A stretch of DNA of 64,000 bases, from contig NZ_QJJU01000004.1 of assembly GCF_003201655.1 (NCBI RefSeq), positions 124,001-188,000 on the forward strand, in the 5' to 3' direction. Under the pieces are notes generated by a model. The model saw only the letters and a program-made list of their open reading frames with translations, did not search any database and was not told the DNA's origin. Positions 57,651 through 64,000 of this stretch are shown here, in pieces (the first letter of the stretch is position 1; every line of letters begins with the position of its first letter). The DNA comes from Mycolicibacterium moriokaense (GTDB taxonomy: Bacteria > Actinomycetota > Actinomycetes > Mycobacteriales > Mycobacteriaceae). A program made the position numbers and the translations under genes.

Positions 57651-57743
57651 TCAGCGACAACAGTGGACGTCTGCAACAGCGCACGTACCCACGGCAATGA
57701 GAGCCAAGATGTGGCCCTCCGTACTGCCGGACGCTGCATGCAT
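57651..57743 (-). CDS. Candidate polycysteine leader peptide of the subI-cysTWA operon
   Basis: A 30-codon frame from ATG 57743 to TGA 57651 encodes a peptide ending Val-His-Cys-Cys-Arg, with the tandem Cys codons at 57662-57657 and a third Cys nine residues earlier. TATTCT (57756-57751) is a good -10 box placed 7 bases before the ATG, so the transcript is probably leaderless. It has the same 30-residue length as the leader before sirA. The frame ends 118 bp before subI and is followed by a hairpin over the subI ribosome site. Confidence 0.72.
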   Translation of the reverse strand: MHAASGSTEGHILALIAVGTCAVADVHCCR

Positions 57744-57795
57744 GGCGCGAAGAATAACAGAGTCTGGCAACACGCTCAGAATGGCCTTGGCCCGG

Positions 57796-57882
57796 TTAAC
57801 GAGTTAGCAGCCACGCGACAATCACCAGCACCACGAGGAGGACGAGCACCAAGGTCACCCGCGACCGGGGCAATCCGCTCAT
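57796..57882 (-). CDS. 28-residue putative membrane peptide
   Basis: ATG 57882 opens a 28-codon frame that is nearly all one hydrophobic helix (VTLVLVLLVVLVIVAWLL) with a short basic N-terminus. Its ATG overlaps the stop of the 64-residue membrane protein gene (ATGA), a sign of coupled translation. It ends about 40 bp before the promoter of the subI leader. No family is recognised. Confidence 0.5.
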   Translation of the reverse strand: MSGLPRSRVTLVLVLLVVLVIVAWLLTR

Positions 57883-58073
57883 TCGGAGTCCTCGCGCTCG
57901 CGACGCGCGCGCCGCAGCAGACGGATCCCGTTGCCCAACGCGCCGTCGAGAACGATCGCGATGCCGTACGCGAGGGCCAGCACGACCGGCATCACCACGA
58001 CGGTCTGGGCGACGAACGGCAGGCCGGATAGCCACAGTTCGACGCCGTCCCACCAATTGAGGAAGCCGCCCAC
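57879..58073 (-). CDS. Small membrane protein (Rv2401A-like)
   Basis: A 64-residue protein beginning GGFLNWWDGVELWLSGLPFV, followed by one strong membrane helix and a basic C-terminal tail (RLLRRARREREDSE). Position beside subI matches Rv2401A of M. tuberculosis. GTG at 58073 is used. It is divergent from the FAD-dependent gene by 32 bp. The function is unknown. Confidence 0.7.
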   Translation of the reverse strand: MGGFLNWWDGVELWLSGLPFVAQTVVVMPVVLALAYGIAIVLDGALGNGIRLLRRARREREDSE

Positions 58074-58105
58074 CAGGCCAGACTATTCGATGCGAAGATG
58101 GCCGA

Positions 58106-59338
58106 GTGCCTGCCGACGAAGACAGCACTGAGAAGACCACCTGTGTCATCGCCGGCGGCGGTCCCGCCGGAATCATGCTGGGCCTGCTGCTCGCGCGCGG
58201 CGGCGTCGACGTCACCGTGATGGAAAAGCACGCCGACTTCCTGCGTGACTTCCGCGGCGACACCGTGCATGCCAGCACGCTTCGACTACTCGACGAACTC
58301 GGTTTGGCGGCGGATTTCGCCCGGATGCCGCACCGCGAGATCGATACGTTGAACATGAATATCCAAGGCACACCGGTCGAAATCGACCTGCGCCGAATTC
58401 CCGGTCCGCACAAGCACATTGCACTGGTTCCGCAGTGGGATTTCCTCGAGCTGCTGGCTGCCGCCGCCGACAAGGAGCCGACGTTTCGGCTGCTGCGCAG
58501 CACCGAGGTGCTGGCGCCGATTCGTCGTGGCGACAAGGTGATTGGTGTCAGTTACCGCGACAGCGGGGGGCAGGTGCGTGAGCTGCACGCCGAGTTGACA
58601 GTGGCCTGCGACGGGCGCTCGTCGACACTGCGCGACACAATGGGGTTGAAGCCGAGGAACTTCGGGGCGCCGATGGACGTGTGGTGGTTTCGGCTGCCGC
58701 GAAACGCCGACGACCCGCACGGCCTGGCCGGTGTGCTGGGCACCGGCCACGCGTGCATCGCGATCGACCGCGGCGACTACTTCCAGATCGCCTACATCAT
58801 CCCCAAGGGCCGCGACGCGGAGCTACGTGCGCAGGGCATCGAAACACTGCGGCGCGGGGTGGTGACGCTGGCGCCCTGGCTGGCCGGTCGCGTCGAGGCG
58901 CTCACGTCGTTCGACGACGTCAAGCTGCTCGACGTTCAGCTCAATCGACTGCGGCGCTGGTACGCCGACGGACTCTTGCTGATCGGCGACGCGGCCCACG
59001 CCATGTCACCGGTGGGCGGGGTCGGGATCAACCTCGCCGTCGCCGACGCCGTGGCGGCAGGCCGCGCATTGGCAGGGCCGTTGCGCCGCGGCACCGTCTC
59101 CACCAGGCAGTTGGCGCGCGTGCAGGCGCGGCGGTGGCTTCCCGCCGCGCTGATTCAGTCGGTCCAGCGGGTCATCCACAGCCGGGTCATCGCGGTCGCC
59201 GTTTCGGCAGGTCAGACCGCTAAACCGCCCCGTTTCGTGCGGATCGCGAACAGGGTGCCTGCGCTGCGCACAGTTGCGGGATATGCCGTCGCGATCGGTC
59301 CACTGCCCGAACACGTGCCGGAGTTTGCCCGGCGCTGA
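58106..59338 (+). CDS. FAD-dependent aromatic-ring monooxygenase-like protein
   Basis: A 410-residue PHBH-type flavoprotein. The FAD motif VIAGGGPAGIMLGLLLARGG is at the start, the DG segment is VACDGRSSTLRD, and the second FAD motif is LLIGDAAHAMSPVGGVGINLAVADA. It probably hydroxylates an aromatic or polyketide-like compound with NAD(P)H; the substrate is unknown. GTG at 58106 gives a start just ahead of the FAD motif. No linked pathway genes are seen. Confidence 0.87.
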   Translation: MPADEDSTEKTTCVIAGGGPAGIMLGLLLARGGVDVTVMEKHADFLRDFRGDTVHASTLRLLDELGLAADFARMPHREIDTLNMNIQGTPVEIDLRRIPGPHKHIALVPQWDFLELLAAAADKEPTFRLLRSTEVLAPIRRGDKVIGVSYRDSGGQVRELHAELTVACDGRSSTLRDTMGLKPRNFGAPMDVWWFRLPRNADDPHGLAGVLGTGHACIAIDRGDYFQIAYIIPKGRDAELRAQGIETLRRGVVTLAPWLAGRVEALTSFDDVKLLDVQLNRLRRWYADGLLLIGDAAHAMSPVGGVGINLAVADAVAAGRALAGPLRRGTVSTRQLARVQARRWLPAALIQSVQRVIHSRVIAVAVSAGQTAKPPRFVRIANRVPALRTVAGYAVAIGPLPEHVPEFARR

Positions 59339-59407
59339 GCCAAACGCCGCAGGACACGCGCCCAACACAAGTAGACGCCGGGCCTCTCGGCAGTCGATGA
59401 TGTCCGC

Positions 59408-61450
59408 ATGGTCCTGCCAGACACCGAGCCTTCCGACGCACCGAAGGCCGCAGATACCGACAACGGGTCGAGGCCCGTCCAGGTAAACGAGCCGGAAGCC
59501 CCGTTCACCGTGACGGCGCCGGTGCCGTATGTGTCCAGCGGGTCGTTGCGGAACCCGTTTCCGCCCATCGCCGACTACGCGTTCCTTTCTGACTGCGAGA
59601 ACACCTGCCTGATCTCGTCAGCAGGCTCGGTCGAATGGCTGTGCGTGCCGCGCCCCGACTCCCCCAGCGTCTTCGGTGCCATCCTGGACCGCGCCGCAGG
59701 GCACTTCCGGATGGGCCCGTACGGCGTCACGGTGCCCGCGGCCCGTCGCTACCTGCCGGGCAGCCTGATCCTAGAGACCACATGGCAGACCCACACCGGC
59801 TGGGTGATCGTGCGCGATGCGCTGGTGATGGGACCGTGGCACGACATCGACACCCGGTCCCGCACGCATCGCCGCACCCCGATGGATTGGGATGCCGAGC
59901 ACATCCTGCTGCGCACCGTGCGCTGTGTGAGCGGCACCGTCGAGTTGGTGATGAGCTGCGAGCCTGCGTTCGACTACCACCGCAACAACGCCACCTGGGA
60001 GTACTCGGCCCAGGCGTACGGCGAGGCGATCGCGCGGGCACACAACGATCCTGACTCGCACCCGACCATGCGAATCACCACCAACCTGCGCATCGGCCTC
60101 GAGGGCCGCGAGGCTCGCGCCCGCACTCGGATGAAGGAGGGCGACAACGCATTCGTCGCGCTGAGCTGGTCCAAGCATCCGGCACCGCAGACCTACGAAG
60201 AAGCCGCCGACAAGATGTGGGCGACCAGCGAAGCGTGGCGGCAGTGGATCAACATCGGCGACTTCCCCGATCACCCGTGGCGGTCGTATCTACAGCGCAG
60301 CGCGTTGACGTTGAAGGGACTTACCTACTCGCCCACCGGCGCGCTGCTGGCAGCCCCGACCACGTCGTTGCCGGAAACGCCTCAGGGCGAACGAAATTGG
60401 GACTACCGCTACGCCTGGGTGCGCGATTCGACATTCGCTCTGTGGGGCCTCTACACACTGGGGCTCGATCGCGAGGCCGACGACTTCTTCGCGTTCATCG
60501 CCGACGTGTCCGGCGCCAACAATGGTGAGCGCCACCCACTTCAGGTGATGTATGCCGTCGGCGGTGAACGCAGCCTCGTCGAAGAGGAGCTGCACCACCT
60601 TTCCGGTTATGACAACGCGCGCCCGGTGCGAATCGGAAACGGCGCGTACAACCAGATGCAGCACGATATCTGGGGCACGATGCTGGATTCGGTTTACCTG
60701 CACGCGAAATCGCGCGAACAGATCTCCGACACATTGTGGCCGGTGCTCAAGCAACAGGTCGAGGAGGCCATCAAGCACTGGCGCGAACCCGATCGTGGAA
60801 TTTGGGAGGTGCGTGGCGAGCCGCAGCACTTCACGTCGAGCAAGATCATGTGCTGGGTGGCCCTGGACCGCGGTTCCAAGCTGGCCGAGCTGCAGGGCGA
60901 GAAATCCTATGCGCAGCAATGGCGCGCGATCGCCGAAGAGATCAAGGCGGACGTTCTGGCCAACGGCGTCGACTCGCGTGGGGTTTTGACCCAGCGTTAC
61001 GGCGACGAGGCGCTGGACGCGTCGCTCCTGCTGGCGATACTGACCCGCTTCCTGCCCGCCGACGACCCGCGGGTGCGCGCGACGGTGCTGGCCATCGCCG
61101 ACGAGCTCACCGAGGACGGGCTGGTGCTGCGGTACCGCGTCGCGGAGACCGATGACGGGCTGTCCGGCGAGGAAGGCACGTTCACGATCTGCTCGTTCTG
61201 GCTGGTCTCGGCGCTGGTCGAGATCGGCGAGATTCACCGGGCCAAACACCTGTGCGAGCGGCTGCTGTCGTTCGCCAGCCCGCTGCACCTCTACGCCGAG
61301 GAGATCGAGCCACGCACCGGGCGGCATCTGGGCAACTTCCCGCAAGCGTTCACCCACCTGGCGCTGATCAACGCCGTGGTGCACGTCATCCGTGCGGAGG
61401 AAGAGTCCGACAGCTCTGGAGTGTTCCAGCCCGCCAACGCCCCGATGTAG
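59408..61450 (+). CDS. Trehalase (GH15 family)
   Basis: A 680-residue glycoside hydrolase family 15 enzyme, the equivalent of Rv2402, which hydrolyses trehalose to glucose in mycobacteria. The N-terminal beta-sandwich domain (about 40-300) begins FPPIADYAFLSDCENTCLI. The (alpha/alpha)6 barrel holds ERNWDYRYAWVRDSTFALWGLY and DIWGTMLDSVY. The C-terminal part has FTICSFWLVSAL. A ~35-residue Pro/Asp-rich N-terminal extension differs from the closest relatives. No signal peptide is seen, so it acts in the cytosol. Confidence 0.93.
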   Translation: MVLPDTEPSDAPKAADTDNGSRPVQVNEPEAPFTVTAPVPYVSSGSLRNPFPPIADYAFLSDCENTCLISSAGSVEWLCVPRPDSPSVFGAILDRAAGHFRMGPYGVTVPAARRYLPGSLILETTWQTHTGWVIVRDALVMGPWHDIDTRSRTHRRTPMDWDAEHILLRTVRCVSGTVELVMSCEPAFDYHRNNATWEYSAQAYGEAIARAHNDPDSHPTMRITTNLRIGLEGREARARTRMKEGDNAFVALSWSKHPAPQTYEEAADKMWATSEAWRQWINIGDFPDHPWRSYLQRSALTLKGLTYSPTGALLAAPTTSLPETPQGERNWDYRYAWVRDSTFALWGLYTLGLDREADDFFAFIADVSGANNGERHPLQVMYAVGGERSLVEEELHHLSGYDNARPVRIGNGAYNQMQHDIWGTMLDSVYLHAKSREQISDTLWPVLKQQVEEAIKHWREPDRGIWEVRGEPQHFTSSKIMCWVALDRGSKLAELQGEKSYAQQWRAIAEEIKADVLANGVDSRGVLTQRYGDEALDASLLLAILTRFLPADDPRVRATVLAIADELTEDGLVLRYRVAETDDGLSGEEGTFTICSFWLVSALVEIGEIHRAKHLCERLLSFASPLHLYAEEIEPRTGRHLGNFPQAFTHLALINAVVHVIRAEEESDSSGVFQPANAPM

Positions 61451-61536
61451 GGCCGGTTGCGTACAGGTGAAGAGGCGATAGCGGTTCAGGATCATCCTGG
61501 CTAGATGTCTTGTTGGATACGTGTCGGTTGAGCACG

Positions 61537-61809
61537 ATGGCATCCATGAGTTATCGCGTCGTGGGCGACACATCGCGCCGAGTAATCGACGTGGCTATCG
61601 GAATCCTTGTCGGGTTGCGCGGCTGCTCGGACCAGGCGGCATTCGATGAACTGGTTCGGGTGGTTCACGAGACCGGCATCGGCATCGGACGTTTGGCCAC
61701 AGGGTTGGTCGCGGTCGCCAGCGGATCGTCAACCGCGGAGCATGCCGAGGCCTTCACCGTATGGGGAGACCTGATCGACCGCGCGCGCCTGGTTTCGCTG
61801 GCCAACTAG
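61537..61809 (+). CDS. Stand-alone ANTAR-domain protein
   Basis: A 90-residue protein that is almost only an ANTAR domain (RRVIDVAIGILVGLRGCSDQAAFDELVRVV, then GRLATGLVAVAS). ANTAR proteins bind pairs of short RNA hairpins and prevent transcription termination. Here no sensory domain precedes it. An upstream TTG (61510) and a downstream ATG (61546) are alternative starts. The stop overlaps that of the tautomerase gene on the other strand by four bases. Confidence 0.75.
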   Translation: MASMSYRVVGDTSRRVIDVAIGILVGLRGCSDQAAFDELVRVVHETGIGIGRLATGLVAVASGSSTAEHAEAFTVWGDLIDRARLVSLAN

Positions 61810-62297
61810 GCGGAAACACTCGCCCCATTGCGGGCTCCAAGCACTCGCTCGGCGTACGCACGGCCCTTGTCCGGATCACCGACAACGTAGCCGACGATGT
61901 CAGCCAACCTGTTGATGCGGCCCGCACCGCCCCACGTACCATCGGGAATCTCGTTGGTGAACACCCACACTCGGTTGGGGTCGTTGGGATGCGAATTGTT
62001 CTCGGCGCGCAGCACGGCCTCGGTGACTTCGCGCACGATGGCGGCGCGACGCTCGTCGTCAAACTGACCTTCGGGCACGGATGCGATGAACCGATAGCGC
62101 GGTTCGGCGGCGTGCTCGCCGGCAACGAAGACCTCGGCGGGCCGGTGCAGGAACACCCACGCGATCGCCCGGGCACGCGGATCGGACGGGTCGGCCCCTT
62201 CGTGTCGCAGCAGTAGGTCGGTCAGCTGGGACATCAACTTCCGCTCGGCGACAGGTGAGAGCGCTCCGGCGGGGATGTACGCGTCGAGCATGGGCAT
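61806..62297 (-). CDS. Tautomerase-family protein
   Basis: A 163-residue protein starting MPMLDAYIPAGALSP. The Pro after the initiator Met would be the catalytic base in 4-oxalocrotonate tautomerase / malonate semialdehyde decarboxylase-type enzymes. Two beta-alpha-beta repeats are visible (the second around RYRFIASVPEGQFDDERRAAIVREVTEAV). The substrate is unknown. It is divergent from an HxlR regulator, with a strong promoter and operator in the gap, so it is probably the regulated target. Confidence 0.84.
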   Translation of the reverse strand: MPMLDAYIPAGALSPVAERKLMSQLTDLLLRHEGADPSDPRARAIAWVFLHRPAEVFVAGEHAAEPRYRFIASVPEGQFDDERRAAIVREVTEAVLRAENNSHPNDPNRVWVFTNEIPDGTWGGAGRINRLADIVGYVVGDPDKGRAYAERVLGARNGASVSA

Positions 62298-62337
62298 GGG
62301 CCAAACCTCCGTTGGTTCGAGCTGAGTTTATTTTCTG

Positions 62338-62371
62338 AACCTAGTATGCTGGGTTTTGATTGTCAACCCAG
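62338..62371 (-). promoter_or_regulatory. Promoter with overlapping dyad upstream of the tautomerase gene
   Basis: On the minus strand TTGACA (62366-62361) and TAGGTT (62343-62338) are separated by 17 bases, a textbook promoter for the tautomerase. A perfect 7-bp-arm dyad CTGGGTT-N9-AACCCAG (62349-62371) covers the -35 box and spacer. The divergent HxlR gene starts 14 bp away, so it is likely both repressor and self-regulated. Confidence 0.72.
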
Positions 62372-62384
62372 ATAGGATGCGCAC

Positions 62385-62858
62385 ATGCACTCGGACCGGT
62401 TCCGCTACAGCGCGGCCAACTGTTCGATCGCCCGCACGCTCGGCGTGGTCGGCGAGAAGTGGACGTTGCTCATCCTGCGTGAGGCGTTCTACGGGGTGCG
62501 GCGGTTCGACGACTTTCACACCGCGCTCGGATGCGCGCGCAATCTTCTCGCTTCTCGATTGAAAACCCTTGTGGTGCACGGACTTTTGGAGCGGGTGGGC
62601 TACACCGACGAACGGGGCCGCGGCCGGCACGAGTACAAGCTGACCGACAAGGGCCGCGATCTGTTCCCTGTCGTGGTCGCTTTGATGCAGTGGGGCGATA
62701 GGTGGACCGCCGACGAAGCCGGGCCCGCTGTGCAGATGTTCCACCGCGAATGTGGCGCACCCGTGACCGCCGAACTCACCTGCGGGGCAGGCCATTCCGC
62801 ATTGGGCGCGCGCAACATCGCGGCAGTACCCGGCCCTGGAGCGATCGGCGTCGCGTGA
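62385..62858 (+). CDS. HxlR-family transcriptional regulator
   Basis: A 157-residue HxlR-type regulator. The family N-terminal Cys is present in SAANCSIARTLGVVGEKWTLLILREAF. The DNA-binding winged helix follows (RRFDDFHTALGCARNLLASRLKTL, then RHEYKLTDKGRDLFP). A C-terminal extension carries two cysteines (HRECGAPV, LTCGAGH), which may bind metal or sense redox or electrophiles. The probable operator lies directly upstream. It controls, most likely, the divergent tautomerase. Confidence 0.88.
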   Translation: MHSDRFRYSAANCSIARTLGVVGEKWTLLILREAFYGVRRFDDFHTALGCARNLLASRLKTLVVHGLLERVGYTDERGRGRHEYKLTDKGRDLFPVVVALMQWGDRWTADEAGPAVQMFHRECGAPVTAELTCGAGHSALGARNIAAVPGPGAIGVA

Positions 62859-62871
62859 CTAGCGGGCACGA

Positions 62872-63006
62872 CTAGGTCAGAAGTAGGCCACCGACGACGA
62901 CAATGACGATGCCGAGCGCGGCGATTACCCATGTCCAGCCGCTGGCTGGACGGAGCTCCACCATCAGCCCGCCGTCAGGAGCGGTCAGGTAAATATCGTC
63001 GATCAC
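62872..63006 (-). CDS. 44-residue putative membrane protein
   Basis: GTG 63006 opens a 44-codon frame. A short polar N-terminus (IDDIYLTAPDGGLMVELRP) is followed by one hydrophobic helix (WVIAALGIVIVVVGGLLL), with the stop at 62872. It begins 133 bp beyond the P450 stop on the same strand and converges with HxlR. The composition is that of a real small membrane protein, but no family is recognised. Confidence 0.5.
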   Translation of the reverse strand: MIDDIYLTAPDGGLMVELRPASGWTWVIAALGIVIVVVGGLLLT

Positions 63007-63139
63007 ACAGGAACGTTAGGCCGCCGCGGCACCTGCCCACCGGACGCAGCCGACGCCAACGACGCATACGTGGTGTCAGCGCGCCTGTGGCATTTTCAAT
63101 CAGCGTGGTCGCAAACTGGCGCATCAATCTGAATGACCA

Positions 63140-64000
63140 TCACCACCGCACCGGCAGTTCGGTCAGGCCGCCGGCCAATTCGTCCGCCCGCAACGTCAGC
63201 TCCCCCGCGTCGACCGCGAGTCGCAACGTGGGGAACCGAGAGACCAACAGAGTGAACACCGTCTGCAACTCGATGCGGGCTAGCGGCGCGCCCAGACAGT
63301 ACCGGGCGCCGTAGCCGAAGGTGACATGGCTCGCGGTAATGCGGGTGATGTCCACCCGATCGGGGCCCTCGAATACCGAAGGGTCGAGGTTCGCGCCCCC
63401 GATGTCGAGCAGCACAAGATCGCCCGCTTTGATTGCGACGCCGCCGATTTCGAGATCTGTCCGCGCGTAGCGAGGCATCTGGCCACCGCCTCTGCGTGAG
63501 GCCCTCAGCGTCTCCTCGATCGCGTTCGGGACCAACGCGGGTTCGGCAACGAGTGCCTGCCACTGCTCCGGATTGGCCAGCAGAAGCATTGCGGTGAGGC
63601 CGATGTGGACGACGGTGGTCTCGTGTCCGGCGAACAGCAGCGCCATGGACAGCTCGGCGGCCTCGTCATCGGATACCCCGTCGGTTGCACACAGGCGCGA
63701 CATCACGTCGTCGCCGGGCTCCCGCCGTTTGGCGGCAACGAGCTGGTGCCCGTAGGCGTACAGCTGGGCCAGGCCCTCTTCGGAGCGGGCGTGGTCGCGG
63801 GTGTTGCCTGCATCGTTGGTCCAGCCGCGAAACCGCTCGCGGTCTTCATACGGCACCCCGAGCAACTCGCAAATGACCAATATCGGCAGCGGTACCGCCA
63901 GCAGTTCGTGCAGATCGGCAGGTGGCCCGTTCCGGGCCAGCTCGTCGAGCAGTTGTGTCGTGAGGGCCTCGACCCTGTAACGCAGGGCGCGCATGTGCCG
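63140..64000 (-). CDS. Cytochrome P450, C-terminal part (5' end outside window)
   Basis: The C-terminal ~287 residues of a P450; the frame runs off the window end, so the start is not visible. The I helix oxygen-activation motif is ALLFAGHETTVVHIG, the K helix ExxR is EETLRASR, and the heme-thiolate loop is FGYGARYCLGAPLAR with the proximal Cys. It is a class I bacterial enzyme that would take electrons from a ferredoxin. No ferredoxin gene is seen in the window. The substrate is unknown. Confidence 0.93.
   Translation of the reverse strand, partial: RHMRALRYRVEALTTQLLDELARNGPPADLHELLAVPLPILVICELLGVPYEDRERFRGWTNDAGNTRDHARSEEGLAQLYAYGHQLVAAKRREPGDDVMSRLCATDGVSDDEAAELSMALLFAGHETTVVHIGLTAMLLLANPEQWQALVAEPALVPNAIEETLRASRRGGGQMPRYARTDLEIGGVAIKAGDLVLLDIGGANLDPSVFEGPDRVDITRITASHVTFGYGARYCLGAPLARIELQTVFTLLVSRFPTLRLAVDAGELTLRADELAGGLTELPVRW

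Overview
The window is chromosomal DNA from a GC-rich actinobacterium, most likely a non-tuberculous, probably fast-growing Mycobacterium (Mycolicibacterium). The strongest evidence is gene order. The core genes follow the Mycobacterium tuberculosis H37Rv order Rv2314c to Rv2402 almost gene for gene: tldE-tldD, uspABC, an ECF transporter, MarR, lppP, tRNA-Asn, Rv2342, dnaG, dgt, Rv2345, glyS, smtB-zur, Rv2360c-uppS-recO, amiA2, era to hrcA, Rv2375, hemN, sirA-cysH-che1, cysA1-cysW-cysT-subI, Rv2401A and trehalase. These assignments come from remembered family features, not from a search. Many starts are GTG, and 1-4 bp stop/start overlaps are common.

Layout. 1-4.6 kb is an accessory patch: the 3' end of an amidohydrolase gene, a ThrE-like exporter, a peroxiredoxin fused to a DUF742 domain, a cluster of four ~23-bp repeats beside tRNA-Met, a decayed nitroreductase gene and an AhpD-like gene. 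4.6-10.6 kb holds tldE/tldD divergent from the amino-sugar importer uspABC. 10.6-20 kb holds an ECF-type importer, a MarR-MFS pair, a VIT-family transporter, an acyl-CoA dehydrogenase/oxidase-like gene, an SDR, lipoprotein lppP and a SnoaL-like gene. 20-26 kb has tRNA-Asn, dnaG, dgt and a TPM-domain membrane protein. 26.3-31.4 kb is an accessory cluster: a large LuxR-type ATPase regulator, a DUF4242 protein and a Pro- and Gly/Ser-rich DUF6777 membrane protein.

31.4-45.5 kb is housekeeping: glyS; the zinc regulators smtB-zur; uppS and recO; amiA2; then the long minus-strand block era, a CDA-like gene, corC, ybeY, phoH, rsmE, dnaJ2 and hrcA (ribosome maturation and heat shock). Between the Rv2375 and hemN orthologues, where M. 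tuberculosis carries mycobactin genes, there are only an HxlR regulator, a SnoaL-like protein, an F420/LLM oxidoreductase and an ECF sigma/anti-sigma pair.

50.3-57.8 kb is the sulfate assimilation region. Sulfite reductase, APS reductase and a chelatase run rightward; the sulfate ABC importer subI-cysT-cysW-cysA1 runs leftward. Each operon is preceded by a short 30-codon reading frame ending in a cysteine run (CTCCC and CC). Each is followed by inverted repeats that trap the ribosome-binding site of the first structural gene. These fit the cysteine-responsive polycysteine leader-peptide attenuators known in mycobacteria and are the most interesting regulatory feature here.

57.8-64 kb holds small membrane proteins, an FAD monooxygenase-like gene, trehalase, a stand-alone ANTAR protein, a divergent tautomerase/HxlR pair with a clear operator-promoter, and a cytochrome P450 cut by the window end. 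There is no intact transposase, prophage or CRISPR array, and no gene-free stretch longer than 300 bp apart from the nitroreductase relic.
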